The translations under genes were made by a program, and so were the position numbers. Shown here one piece after another: positions 1-6,319 of a DNA stretch of 9,283 nt (position 1 is its first letter; each line of letters opens with the position of its first letter). Source of the DNA: a bacterium (lineage in GTDB: Bacteria > Patescibacteriota > UBA1384 > XYA2-FULL-43-10 > 1-14-0-10-43-13); NCBI GenBank assembly GCA_030649445.1, contig JAUSKR010000008.1, positions 1 to 9,283 of the forward strand, in the 5' to 3' direction. Under the pieces are notes generated by a model. The model searched no databases. It had not been told where the DNA came from and saw only the letters and a program-made list of their open reading frames with translations.

Positions 1-54
1 ATTTTTTAATTGTTTTAAAATAGAATTAAATATATTTTTAGTCCTAGGAGGGGC

Positions 55-591
55 ATGAATTCTTACTTTGACGATGACGCTCAAACCGCTCAAGGTTCGA
101 CCGGCGGAGATTTAAATGCTTCGGCCACTAGCAATTTAGACAAAGGCACTGTAGATACTGATTTGTCGAAGCTTTTCAATCAGGGGGGTAATGTGCCAGA
201 AAAAGTTGCCCCAGCAACTCTCAGCGATAATGCTGTGGTTTCAACCACGAGTGATGAGAAAGAAAAAGCTGGACCAGTAATTGATACCGGCGCAGACCTG
301 ACAATAGATAAGCCATTTGAAACTAAGACTGATGATCAAAATTGGAATAAAATGCCAAAGTCAAGCCCCGACGACAGTCCGAAAAAAAGTGAAACGGCTA
401 TCCCAACACCAAGCTCAACTTCTGGTTCACTAGCAAAAACGGAAGATAAACTAAATTCCAGAAAAAATGAATTGACTGAGCAAATTACTGAGATTGAAGG
501 CAAACTCAAAAAAGTCGATGAAACAATTGAGAAAATTGCAGGAATTAAACAACAAGAAGCTGATATCTTGAAAGTCGCTGAAGAGATCTAG
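55..591 (+). CDS. Hypothetical acidic protein with C-terminal coiled coil
   Basis: This 178-residue protein matches no family I recognise. Residues 1-120 are rich in Asp, Ser, Thr, Asn, Gly and Pro and look disordered. Residues about 125-178 are charged and helical with regular Leu/Ile spacing, so a coiled coil is likely. There is no signal peptide or membrane segment, so it is probably cytoplasmic. The start is chosen because a strong Shine-Dalgarno run, AGGAGGGG at 46-53, sits just upstream, although its spacing of about 3 nt is short. The AT-rich 5' edge may hold a promoter, but no convincing pair of boxes is visible. It converges on the comEA-like gene. It carries none of the repeat insertions seen in the minus-strand genes. 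That it is a real gene is likely; its function is unknown. Confidence 0.72.
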   Translation: MNSYFDDDAQTAQGSTGGDLNASATSNLDKGTVDTDLSKLFNQGGNVPEKVAPATLSDNAVVSTTSDEKEKAGPVIDTGADLTIDKPFETKTDDQNWNKMPKSSPDDSPKKSETAIPTPSSTSGSLAKTEDKLNSRKNELTEQITEIEGKLKKVDETIEKIAGIKQQEADILKVAEEI

Positions 592-714
592 AAGCAAATT
601 TCTAATTGCTCTAATTGACCTAAGTTCTAAACAAATCTTCAAATCCCAATTTCTAAGTTTTAGTCATTGGTGTTTTGGACTTGTTTAGGTTAATTAGGAA
701 TTAGAATAATTAGG
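592..714. other. AT-rich convergent intergenic region with imperfect inverted repeat
   Basis: This gap separates two convergent genes. An imperfect inverted repeat pairs 611-634 with 681-697: the right arm reversed reads CTAATTAACCTAAACAA, and the left arm is the same with a G for A and an internal extra segment. TAGGTTAATTA is directly repeated at 686-696 and 711-721. A role as a weak bidirectional terminator is possible, but there is no GC-rich stem. The word composition resembles the heptad arrays elsewhere in the window. Confidence 0.4.
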
Positions 715-1338
715 TTAATTAACTGTGATATGGTCTTTGATTTTGTTGATCGTTGCCGTGCCAATGTTTTTGACTTTGTCTAGTTCCTGAATTGATTTAA
801 ACAATCCATGTGCTGTCCGGTAATCAATAATATTTTGTGCTGTCGCCGCTCCAATCCCGGGCAAGGCCATCAATTGATAACAGGAAGCGGTGTTGATATT
901 GATCGGCGCGGCTGGTAACGATGGCTTCGTTGCTGATGAACTGCAAGTGGTCTGGGTAGATGCTGCCGGTTTCGCCGGCGGCGGCTCGCTCGATGTTGAT
1001 TTAGTTGTTGAAGGCGTAGTAGTCGTTTTACTTGAAGTTGAACTTGAACCCGTGCTGGCACCGGCAACTTTGCCGGATTTTGCCGGAGTCGGATCGCTCT
1101 TTGTTTCGATCTGGCTGATCAGATCACTCGGGTTGACATCACTGCCTTGCGCCAATTCATCCGCCGGCACTCCGGAAATTTTTAATCGTTCAATTTCCAG
1201 CGCAAGAGCGTCAAGCCGTCTTTCCTGATCTGGCTTCCACTTATTTTCCCGCCAGAGCAAAAAGCCCGATCCGGCTAGAATCAGCAGAAGTAGAATCGAT
1301 CCGATCACATAGCGATAGCGCTCGACAAACGCAGACAT
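715..1338 (-). CDS. comEA: ComEA-like helix-hairpin-helix DNA-binding membrane protein
   Basis: Probable competence-type DNA receptor, anchored in the membrane and binding double-stranded DNA outside it. Of 207 residues, 11-28 form one hydrophobic segment (IGSILLLLILAGSGFLLW), followed by a charged helix (33-55). A long Ser/Thr/Pro/Lys/Ala linker covers about 80-145. The C-terminal domain (147-205) has ININTAS, then the helix-hairpin-helix turns LPGIGAATAQ (159-168) and VKNIGTATINKI (189-200). In ComEA, two such hairpins contact the DNA backbone. Many ComEA proteins carry an SLBB domain between anchor and hairpins; here it is absent and replaced by the low-complexity linker. The ATG at 1338 has a weak purine-rich GGTGGGGG site upstream. 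It lies downstream of recG on the same strand, separated by a REP-like cluster. No other competence gene is in the window, so an uptake role is inferred. Confidence 0.85.
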   Translation of the reverse strand: MSAFVERYRYVIGSILLLLILAGSGFLLWRENKWKPDQERRLDALALEIERLKISGVPADELAQGSDVNPSDLISQIETKSDPTPAKSGKVAGASTGSSSTSSKTTTTPSTTKSTSSEPPPAKPAASTQTTCSSSATKPSLPAAPININTASCYQLMALPGIGAATAQNIIDYRTAHGLFKSIQELDKVKNIGTATINKIKDHITVN

Positions 1339-1363
1339 AATTCCCCCACCAGATAAATATTTT

Positions 1364-1411
1364 GTAGACCAGACTTTAGTCTGGTAATAAACACGCTGAA
1401 GCGTGAGCTAC
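1364..1411. repeat. REP/BIME-like two-hairpin unit 1
   Basis: The unit starts GTAG and ends CTAC. The left hairpin is ACCAGACT (1368-1375), loop TT, AGTCTGGT (1378-1385). The right hairpin is CACGCT (1392-1397), GA, AGCGTG (1400-1405). Each half, read outward from GTAG, fits GTAGNNCANNCTTYAGNNTG. Confidence 0.75.
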
Positions 1412-1421
1412 ATTGCGCCTC

Positions 1422-1467
1422 GTAGACCACCTTTCAGGGTGTTATTCAAGCTAAAGCTTGAATATAC
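1422..1467. repeat. REP/BIME-like two-hairpin unit 2
   Basis: Starts GTAG and ends ATAC, a degraded CTAC. The left hairpin CACC/GGTG (1428-1431, 1438-1441) is imperfect. The right hairpin is a perfect 10-bp stem, TATTCAAGCT (1443-1452) with AGCTTGAATA (1455-1464). It lies 12 bp upstream of the recG stop in window coordinates, so it is transcribed in the recG-comEA gap. Confidence 0.7.
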
Positions 1468-1478
1468 AGTATCTTAAT

Positions 1479-3809
1479 TTATTCCAAATGACGGCTTTCC
1501 GTTGCTACTTCAACCCTTTTCTTCAACACAGGATATTCGTCAATCTTCGCCACGATCTTGGCCGCCGCTTTACCCGCCTCTACCAATAACATTTTATCAC
1601 AAAAGTTTGCCATTTTCATATCCAGGACGCCAGATTGTTCAACCCCAAGGATTGAGCCAAATCCCCTCGTTTCCAAATCAATCTCAGCCAGTTTATAGCC
1701 GTCAGAAATTTCTTCCAGACTTTTTAATCGACTAATCGCTTTTTCCGACTGTGAATTGGATAAAAGAAAGCAAAATGACTGGTGCTCTGCCCGCCCAACT
1801 CGGCCACGGAACTGATGGATCGTCGCTAAGCCAAACCGCTCGGCATCCTCGATCAGCATCACCGCCGCATTTGGCACATCGACACCTACCTCGACTACCG
1901 ATGTGCTTACCAATATTTGCACTTTGTTAGCGGCAAAATCGGCCATGATGGCATCTTTTTCCTTCGCTTTCATCCGGCCATGCAACGTAGCAATATTGAA
2001 TTCGGGAAAAATAGTTTTTAATTTCTCCGACTCCGCCATCACCGTCTTGCGTTCTTCCTCAAACATGACCCCTTGGCTTTCGTCATCAGTCTTTAGTCCT
2101 GTGTCTTCTATAAGCGGGCAAACGACAAACGCCTGACGGCCATGATTGATTAATTCACGAACAAACCCATACGCTTTATCCCGATTGAAGGCATCGACCA
2201 ATCTCGTCTTGACCGGTTTGCGGTTTGCTGGCTTCTCAGTCAAAGTCGAGACATCTAAATCACCGAAGAGCGCCAGATAAAGCGTCCGCGGAATTGGCGT
2301 CGCCGTCATACTGAGAAAATGGGGCACCATTTTCTCCAAATTTTCAATTTTCAACCTATCAATATCCAACAAATGAACATTGTTCTGTTGAATATTCAAT
2401 GGATGTTGGGTGTTGGGTGTTGATAATTCCTGCAGCGCCTCTCTCTGCCGCACACCAAACCGATGTTGTTCATCGACAACCGTCAGACCGAGATTATCAA
2501 TTTTAATATCCGGCTGAATCAAAGCCTGAGTGCCAATTAGAATGCTGGAATTACGAATTATGAATTCTGAATTATGAATTTTTTGATCTTTTTTATTCCC
2601 ATGATTCATGATTCGTGATTCATGATTCATTTCTTGGCGTTCTGAAGTCACTAACCCGATTCTGATGTCATAATTTTTAAATAATTGACAAAATGTCTCA
2701 TAATGCTGATTGGCCAGAATGCTTGTCGGCACCATTAAAACAGTTTTTCTGCCGGCCTTAGCCGTGACAAACGCCGCCGCCGCCGCGACAACTGTCTTGC
2801 CGCTACCGACGTCGCCGGAGAGCAGCCGGTTCATCGGCGTCGGCTTAGCCAGATCCTTGGAAATTTGCCAGACGGCTTTTTTCTGGTCGGCGGTCAGCTC
2901 AAACGGCAAACTGGTGATAAAATTTTTAAGCGCCGTCATATCGGTCTCAATCTTTTCGGCTTGCTGTTTTAATATTTCCGCTTTGGCGATTTGCGATTGT
3001 AACGAGATTAAAAATAGCTCATCAAAAGCCAGCCGCCGCCGCGCTTGCTCCAACATCTCCGAATTCTTTGGCTCGTGAATGTTCAATATAGCGTCTTGGA
3101 TCGGCAAGAGGCCAAGCCCCTCTTTGTCATCCTGAGGCGTAGCCGAAGGATCTCTGAGATTCTTCGCTTCGCTCAGAATGACATTAGACATTAGCCATTC
3201 TTCTGGCAACCATTCTTCAATCTCGCCAATTAAATGCTTCAATTTGCCAAAAATTTTGCTGATAAACCAGCTCGTTATTCCCTCCGTCTCGCCATAAACC
3301 GGCACAATCCTCGGATAATTCGTCCGGGTCGGCGATTCCATGACAAAACCACCACTATAATAATCATCTGCAATTTTACCGTTGAGAATAACACTGCTCC
3401 CCTCCTGCAACATTTTTGCCAGATAGGGCTGGTTGAACCAGACAACTTTTAGCGTGCCGGAGTCGTCGACGACCTGTGCTTCAGTGACCGTAAATCCGCG
3501 TCTCCGCGTTTTTTTATTGGCAATACCCAGAACCGTACCTTTGATGGTGTAAACGCTCGGAGCTGGAGATTGGGACTTAGGACTTGGGATTTGGGACTTG
3601 GGATTTGGAATTTGTTTGTAACTTGTTTCTTGTATCTTGGTGTTTCCGACATCAGCTATTTTTGTGATGTCGGTGTAGTCTTCATACCGCCGTGGGAAAT
3701 AGAACAACAAATCCCGAGCCGTAAAGAGGCCGAGTCGGTTCAATTTTTCAATTGTCTTCGGCCCGAGTCCAGATAATTCAGAAAGGGGTGAATTGAGATT
3801 CATAGACAA
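1479..3809 (-). CDS. recG: ATP-dependent DNA helicase RecG with repeat-derived insertions
   Basis: RecG remodels stalled replication forks and branch-migrates recombination intermediates. The N-terminal SGLGPKTIEKL (13-23) opens the wedge domain. The superfamily 2 motor shows Walker A GDVGSGKT (332-339), DEQHRFGVRQRE (446-457), TATPIPRT (502-509) and QFRGRVGR (666-673). The RecG-specific C-terminal segment is recognisable at RGFGSILGVEQSG (715-727). At 776 residues it is longer than the usual ~690. The surplus lies in four low-complexity stretches at about 57-87, 208-229, 393-421 and 463-496, each encoded by repeat DNA; one is a GTCAT palindrome and the others are heptad arrays. All catalytic motifs are intact and the frame is open, so it is probably functional. 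The ATG at 3809 lacks a clear Shine-Dalgarno site; a second ATG at 3803 is possible. Confidence 0.96.
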   Translation of the reverse strand: MSMNLNSPLSELSGLGPKTIEKLNRLGLFTARDLLFYFPRRYEDYTDITKIADVGNTKIQETSYKQIPNPKSQIPSPKSQSPAPSVYTIKGTVLGIANKKTRRRGFTVTEAQVVDDSGTLKVVWFNQPYLAKMLQEGSSVILNGKIADDYYSGGFVMESPTRTNYPRIVPVYGETEGITSWFISKIFGKLKHLIGEIEEWLPEEWLMSNVILSEAKNLRDPSATPQDDKEGLGLLPIQDAILNIHEPKNSEMLEQARRRLAFDELFLISLQSQIAKAEILKQQAEKIETDMTALKNFITSLPFELTADQKKAVWQISKDLAKPTPMNRLLSGDVGSGKTVVAAAAAFVTAKAGRKTVLMVPTSILANQHYETFCQLFKNYDIRIGLVTSERQEMNHESRIMNHGNKKDQKIHNSEFIIRNSSILIGTQALIQPDIKIDNLGLTVVDEQHRFGVRQREALQELSTPNTQHPLNIQQNNVHLLDIDRLKIENLEKMVPHFLSMTATPIPRTLYLALFGDLDVSTLTEKPANRKPVKTRLVDAFNRDKAYGFVRELINHGRQAFVVCPLIEDTGLKTDDESQGVMFEEERKTVMAESEKLKTIFPEFNIATLHGRMKAKEKDAIMADFAANKVQILVSTSVVEVGVDVPNAAVMLIEDAERFGLATIHQFRGRVGRAEHQSFCFLLSNSQSEKAISRLKSLEEISDGYKLAEIDLETRGFGSILGVEQSGVLDMKMANFCDKMLLVEAGKAAAKIVAKIDEYPVLKKRVEVATESRHLE
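2341..2424. repeat. Heptanucleotide array inside recG (12 units, opposed arms)
   Basis: In register every 7 nt: TTTTCAA twice, CCTATCA, ATATCCA, then a changeover, then CAATGGA, TGTTGGG twice, TGTTGAT. Left-arm TCAA/CCA words and right-arm TTGG/TTGA words are complementary, so the array is roughly mirrored. It encodes most of RecG residues 463-491, between helicase motifs DEQH and TATP. A perfect 10-bp hairpin (2313-2322 with 2327-2336) abuts it. Confidence 0.7.
2548..2628. repeat. Heptanucleotide array inside recG with opposed arms
   Basis: Five units GAATTAC, GAATTAT, GAATTCT, GAATTAT, GAATTTT run from 2548 to 2582. After an 18-nt spacer, four units ATGATTC, ATGATTC, GTGATTC, ATGATTC run from 2601 to 2628. 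ATGATTC reversed is GAATCAT, so the arms are complementary. It encodes RecG residues about 394-420, with words such as MNHESRIMNH. Confidence 0.8.
3126..3182. repeat. GTCAT-bounded palindromic element inside recG
   Basis: Arms GTCATCCTGAG (3126-3136) and CTCAGAATGAC (3172-3182) match with one difference. Inner arms GAAGGATCTC and GAGATTCTTC also pair. The length is 57 nt, or 19 codons in frame, read on the minus strand as VILSEAKNLRDPSATPQDD. The same peptide style appears in FolD from a related element in the same phase. Confidence 0.85.
3564..3640. repeat. Heptanucleotide array inside recG (11 units)
   Basis: Eleven consecutive 7-nt units, beginning TGGAGAT, TGGGACT, TAGGACT, TGGGATT and ending AACTTGT, TTCTTGT, ATCTTGG. 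Three units make seven codons, which explains the seven-residue repeat in RecG residues about 60-87 (QIPNPKS, QIPSPKS). The last five units resemble 6151-6185 in the folD upstream region. Confidence 0.82.
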
Positions 3810-3817
3810 GAGAATTT

Positions 3818-3880
3818 AGTATGGAGTATGAAGTTATAAGTATTTATTAATATACTAATAACTTTATACCAAATACTTCT
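3818..3880. repeat. Mirrored heptad array between mnmA and recG
   Basis: Nine units in register: AGTATGG, AGTATGA, AGTTATA, AGTATTT, ATTAATA, TACTAAT, AACTTTA, TACCAAA, TACTTCT. The arms 3818-3843 and 3852-3877 are inverted copies matching at 21 of 26 positions. It fills nearly the whole intergenic gap and would fold as a long hairpin in the transcript. There is no GC-rich stem or T-run, so it is not a standard terminator. Confidence 0.75.
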
Positions 3881-3886
3881 GTCTTT

Positions 3887-5053
3887 CTACTGAATTATAC
3901 CGCCGCCAATTACCTCGTCTCCGTCATAAAAAACCGCCGACTGGCCGGGAGTCGTTGCACGAACTTTATCGTGCAACCGAATTAGGAATTTGGAATTATG
4001 AATAAGGGAAATTGAACAGGGAACTTCCTGAGCTTTATATCTAATTTTCACTTTTAACTTTTCACTTTTAACTTTTGACTCGTCATCCCAGTGCGCATCT
4101 CTAATCTCAAACTCTTTTTTAAATAAATCCTTGTCATCCCCGACAATCAACTCATTCTTCTCCAAATTAAATCCGATGACATACTTTGGGGTTGTGTCGC
4201 TTTTAACCTTTAACTTTCCTGCCCCGAGCCCTGTCGAGGGGTGACTTTTAACTTGTGTAATGCCTTTCCTCTGCCCGACTGTATAATTGACCAGCCCATC
4301 GTGTTCTCCGATCACCTCGCCTTTTAAATCGACAATTTTCCCCGGTTTAAATGAATTTTCAGATAAATAGCGGCGTAAGAACGCGCGGTAGTCATTGTCA
4401 GAGACGAAGCAGACTTCTTGGCTCTCGGCTTTTTCAAAAACCGGTAAGCCATTTTTCTCGGCAATTTTTCTGACCTCCGGCTTCGTCATCCCGCCGACCG
4501 GAAAAATTATTTTCGACAATTGATCTTGATTTAATTGATAGAGAAAATAGGACTGATCCTTTTTTTCGTCGACGCCTTTCAATAATTTGAATTTTGAATT
4601 TTGAATTTGTTTCGGATTTCGGATTTCGATATTCGGATTTCCCGCGTCATCAATTACGCGGGCATAATGTCCCGTCGCCAACTTCTCGCACCCCAACTTC
4701 TGTGCGAAGTCGAGCAGCCAGCCAAACTTTATTTTCTTATTACAGACGACACACGGGTTCGGCGTCCGGATGTTTCGATATTCATCGATAAAATAATCGG
4801 TCACTTCTTCTTTGAATTCCTTGCGGGCGTCGACTTCGTAGAGCGGGATGCCAATTTTTTTGGCAACTAAATGGGCATCGGCTAGTGCCTTGTCATCGCA
4901 ACAAGCGTTTTGACTCGTGCCACACGGATCGTGCCAGAGTTTCATAAAAAGACCGACCACCTCGTAGCCAGCTTGCTTCAAGAGTAGTGCCGAAACCGAC
5001 GAATCAACCCCACCAGACATACCCACCGCGACTTTTATTTTTTGCTTAGTCAT
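3887..5053 (-). CDS. mnmA: tRNA-specific 2-thiouridylase MnmA
   Basis: MnmA adenylates U34 of Lys, Glu and Gln tRNAs and replaces its O2 with sulfur relayed from a cysteine desulfurase. The P-loop GMSGGVDSS (11-19) binds ATP. The catalytic pair is Cys101 in TPNPCVVCNKK and Cys215 in SQEVCFVSD, corresponding to Cys102 and Cys199 in E. coli. TGHYARV (127-133) and the C-terminal PGQSAVFYDGDEVIGGGII are typical. The length of 388 exceeds the usual ~360 because of repeat-coded stretches at about 137-156, 267-288, a KVKSEKLKVK segment and an IHNSKFLIR segment. The wider Cys101-Cys215 gap reflects the first of these. An AAGGA run abuts the start codon with almost no spacing. It lies between folD and recG on the same strand; the nifS product upstream is the likely sulfur source. 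Confidence 0.96.
   Translation of the reverse strand: MTKQKIKVAVGMSGGVDSSVSALLLKQAGYEVVGLFMKLWHDPCGTSQNACCDDKALADAHLVAKKIGIPLYEVDARKEFKEEVTDYFIDEYRNIRTPNPCVVCNKKIKFGWLLDFAQKLGCEKLATGHYARVIDDAGNPNIEIRNPKQIQNSKFKLLKGVDEKKDQSYFLYQLNQDQLSKIIFPVGGMTKPEVRKIAEKNGLPVFEKAESQEVCFVSDNDYRAFLRRYLSENSFKPGKIVDLKGEVIGEHDGLVNYTVGQRKGITQVKSHPSTGLGAGKLKVKSDTTPKYVIGFNLEKNELIVGDDKDLFKKEFEIRDAHWDDESKVKSEKLKVKIRYKAQEVPCSISLIHNSKFLIRLHDKVRATTPGQSAVFYDGDEVIGGGIIQ
3979..4006. repeat. Heptad array inside mnmA (4 units)
   Basis: GAATTAG, GAATTTG, GAATTAT, GAATAAG in register. It encodes the IHNSKFLIR stretch near the MnmA C-terminus. Confidence 0.6.
4045..4079. repeat. Heptad array inside mnmA (5 units)
   Basis: TTTTCAC, TTTTAAC, TTTTCAC, TTTTAAC, TTTTGAC, a clean alternating 7-nt repeat. 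On the minus strand it is read as SKVKSEKLKVK. Confidence 0.8.
4201..4252. repeat. Composite repeat inside mnmA
   Basis: Heptads TTTTAAC, CTTTAAC (4201-4214) and TTTTAAC (4246-4252) flank a GC-rich piece at 4221-4245 containing CCCTGTCGAGGG. On the minus strand the centre starts GTCACCCC and is translated SHPSTGLGAG. A GTCA-starting element appears nested within, or next to, a heptad array. Confidence 0.6.
4586..4641. repeat. Heptad array inside mnmA (8 units)
   Basis: Eight units in unbroken register: TTTGAAT three times, TTGTTTC, GGATTTC twice, GATATTC, GGATTTC. It encodes MnmA residues about 139-156. The segment 4603-4641 is the same length as 5189-5227 at the end of folD and nearly identical, with the unit order changed. 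Confidence 0.85.
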
Positions 5054-5061
5054 TTCCTTGT

Positions 5062-5098
5062 GTCATTTCGACTCGAAAAAGTCGGTAGAGAGATCTTG
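5062..5098. repeat. Partial GTCAT-type element between folD and mnmA
   Basis: GTCATTTCGAC (5062-5072) with an internal CGACT/AGTCG hairpin (5069-5073, 5080-5084), followed by GAGAGATCTTG. It looks like one half of a GTCAT palindrome; no matching right-hand ATGAC end is visible. Confidence 0.45.
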
Positions 5099-5105
5099 AA
5101 TTAAA

Positions 5106-5227
5106 ACTTGAAATTCGAAGCACGAAACTCGAAACAATATCTAAATTCAAATGCTCAAATGTTTAAAATATTTGGATTTTATTTTTTAGAATTTGTTTCG
5201 GATTTCGATATTCGGATTTCGGATTTC
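5106..5227. repeat. Heptad element spanning the folD-mnmA junction
   Basis: The left arm is ACTTGAA, ATTCGAA, GCACGAA, ACTCGAA (5106-5133). The right arm is TTGTTTC, GGATTTC, GATATTC, GGATTTC, GGATTTC (5193-5227). GAA-ending words face TTC-ending words across an AT-rich centre. The right arm is translated as the last residues of FolD, so the folD stop codon lies inside the element. Confidence 0.7.
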
Positions 5228-6057
5228 TGAGTCAGGTTGCGTAGCAGCATCGCCACTGTCACCGGTCCGATCCCGCCTGGCACCGGCGTGTAATAGGAGG
5301 CTTTGCCATAGCATTCCGGATCGATATCGCCGCGAAGCTCACCATTTTCCTCCGAAGTGCCCGCGTCGATGAGAACGACGCCGTCTTTGACCATCTCCGG
5401 CTTAATCAAATTCGGACTGCCAGTGGCGGAAATGATAATATCAGCCCTTTTGATGTCATCCTGAGCATCAGCGAAGGATCTCTGAGTTTTTAGATTCTTC
5501 ACTTCGTTCAGAATGACAAGAGGGTTCGAGCCATTTTCTCTCAAAGAACGTGCTAGCGGAGCTCCGACAAGAAAACCGTGACCAGCCAGTGTGATTTTTA
5601 AATCCCTTAATTCATAATTCTTAATTCTGGATTCTGCTATTTTGAGTGCTTCCAAAATAGCAAGCACAACCGGCGGCTGGAATTTAGAATCCAAACCGGC
5701 ACAGAATCTCAAGCCGTCAACATCTTTGGCTGGACTAATCTTGGCGATTAATTTATCACGATTGAATTTCTTTGGAATTGGAATCTGGATCATAACGCCG
5801 TCAGTTTCCGGGTCGGCGTTCAAGAATTCAATCGCCGCAATAATTTCCTGCTCACTATCCTTCTCGTCAAATTTATATAAGCAAAAATGAGCGCCGATTT
5901 TTTCGGTGAATTTCTTTTTGATGTCGTCATACTTGGCCGAGACCGGATCGCCGCCAATCAAAAAAACCGCCAGCGTCGGCTTGTGCTCCATCTTGGCAAC
6001 CTTCACAGTCAACTCCACCAAAACCTCATCTCGCATTTTTTTCCCGTCAAAAATCAT
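5179..6057 (-). CDS. folD: FolD-type methylenetetrahydrofolate dehydrogenase/cyclohydrolase
   Basis: FolD interconverts 5,10-methylene-, 5,10-methenyl- and 10-formyl-tetrahydrofolate with NADP, supplying one-carbon units. I start it at the ATG at 6057 (MIFDGKKMRDEV, 292 residues). A longer frame to 6102 adds a leader encoded by repeat DNA and is unlikely to be translated. Tyr43 and Lys47 in YDDIK match the catalytic YxxxK. IQIPIPK, KDVDGL, AGHGFLVGAPLA (dinucleotide-binding loop), GSPNLIK and TPVPGGIGPVTVAMLL are all recognisable. Oddities: the usual PCTP motif is replaced by QPPVV; the Arg of GRS is His; a GTCAT palindrome adds VILNEVKNLK...ADAQDD right after the strand where a CHS motif is expected; and the last ~15 residues are heptad-encoded. 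The fold is clear, but full bifunctional activity is less certain. Confidence 0.87.
   Translation of the reverse strand: MIFDGKKMRDEVLVELTVKVAKMEHKPTLAVFLIGGDPVSAKYDDIKKKFTEKIGAHFCLYKFDEKDSEQEIIAAIEFLNADPETDGVMIQIPIPKKFNRDKLIAKISPAKDVDGLRFCAGLDSKFQPPVVLAILEALKIAESRIKNYELRDLKITLAGHGFLVGAPLARSLRENGSNPLVILNEVKNLKTQRSFADAQDDIKRADIIISATGSPNLIKPEMVKDGVVLIDAGTSEENGELRGDIDPECYGKASYYTPVPGGIGPVTVAMLLRNLTQKSEIRISKSETNSKK
5455..5517. repeat. GTCAT-bounded palindromic element inside folD
   Basis: Arms GTCATCCTGA (5455-5464) and TCAGAATGAC (5508-5517). The length is 63 nt, 21 codons in frame, translated VILNEVKNLK then TQRSFADAQDD. The phase (GTC ATT CTG) is the same as in the recG copy. Confidence 0.85.
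5607..5634. repeat. Heptad array inside folD (4 units)
   Basis: TTAATTC, ATAATTC, TTAATTC, TGGATTC in register. It encodes AESRIKNYELR, a stretch just before the strand of the dinucleotide-binding fold. Confidence 0.65.
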
Positions 6058-6066
6058 GTCTAAATT

Positions 6067-6185
6067 CCAAGAAACAAGAAGCAAGATACAAACAATACTC
6101 AAATTTCAAAATTCAATATTCAAATATTTGAAACTTTGAATACTGGATATTGGAATTTTTTTGTTTCTTGTCTCTTGTATCTTGT
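6067..6185. repeat. Long mirrored heptad array upstream of folD (17 units)
   Basis: The register holds for 17 units. It opens with CCAAGAA, ACAAGAA, GCAAGAT, continues through AATTTCA, AAATTCA, ATATTCA and TGAATAC, TGGATAT, TGGAATT, and closes with TTCTTGT, CTCTTGT, ATCTTGT. The two ends are reverse complements (CAAGAA against TTCTTG). It covers the folD 5' region, so the folD leader would begin in a long weak stem. Confidence 0.8.
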
Positions 6186-6233
6186 GTCTTTACCCAGATA
6201 CTATAGCTGAAAATGACCAGTTTGTCACCAGCC

Positions 6234-6281
6234 AAGCCGAAAATACTTGAATAATTTTATATTTAAGAATAATATCGGCTT
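6234..6281. repeat. Imperfect inverted repeat overlapping the cassette promoter
   Basis: AAGCCGA (6234-6240) pairs with TCGGCTT (6275-6281), and inner CTTGAATA pairs with TATTTAAG with one mismatch. It coincides with the likely promoter of the plus-strand gene at 6320, so it may be an operator or an insertion boundary. Confidence 0.4.
6247..6275 (+). promoter_or_regulatory. Probable promoter of the 6320 gene
   Basis: TTGAAT (6247-6252), a 17-nt spacer, then TAATAT (6270-6275). Each box matches the sigma-70-type consensus at four of six positions. Transcription would start near 6282, about 38 nt before the chosen start codon. Confidence 0.45.
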
Positions 6282-6319
6282 GTGTCGCCTGGCTCGGCCA
6301 GTCGATCTGGAGAATCACG

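Noticed and set aside
890..1228. 112-codon plus-strand frame opposite the comEA-like gene
   Set aside because: Its Val/Gly/Leu-rich product mirrors the Ser/Thr/Pro linker of the real gene; it has no ribosome site or family resemblance.
1364..1467. Possible CRISPR array
   Set aside because: The repeats are two-hairpin units of about 46 nt with divergent stems and no unique spacers of constant size; there are no cas genes.
1479..3809. RecG as a pseudogene because of its odd insertions
   Set aside because: The frame is open end to end, all helicase motifs are intact, and the extra stretches are in frame.
6058..6102. Longer FolD start at 6102 with a hydrophobic leader
   Set aside because: The leader is encoded by the heptad array and FolD proteins normally begin at the segment starting at 6057; a secretion signal makes no sense for this enzyme.
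6103..6319. Transposon ends flanking the GC-rich cassette
   Set aside because: No matching terminal inverted repeats or target duplication could be found around 6234-6890, and there is no transposase.
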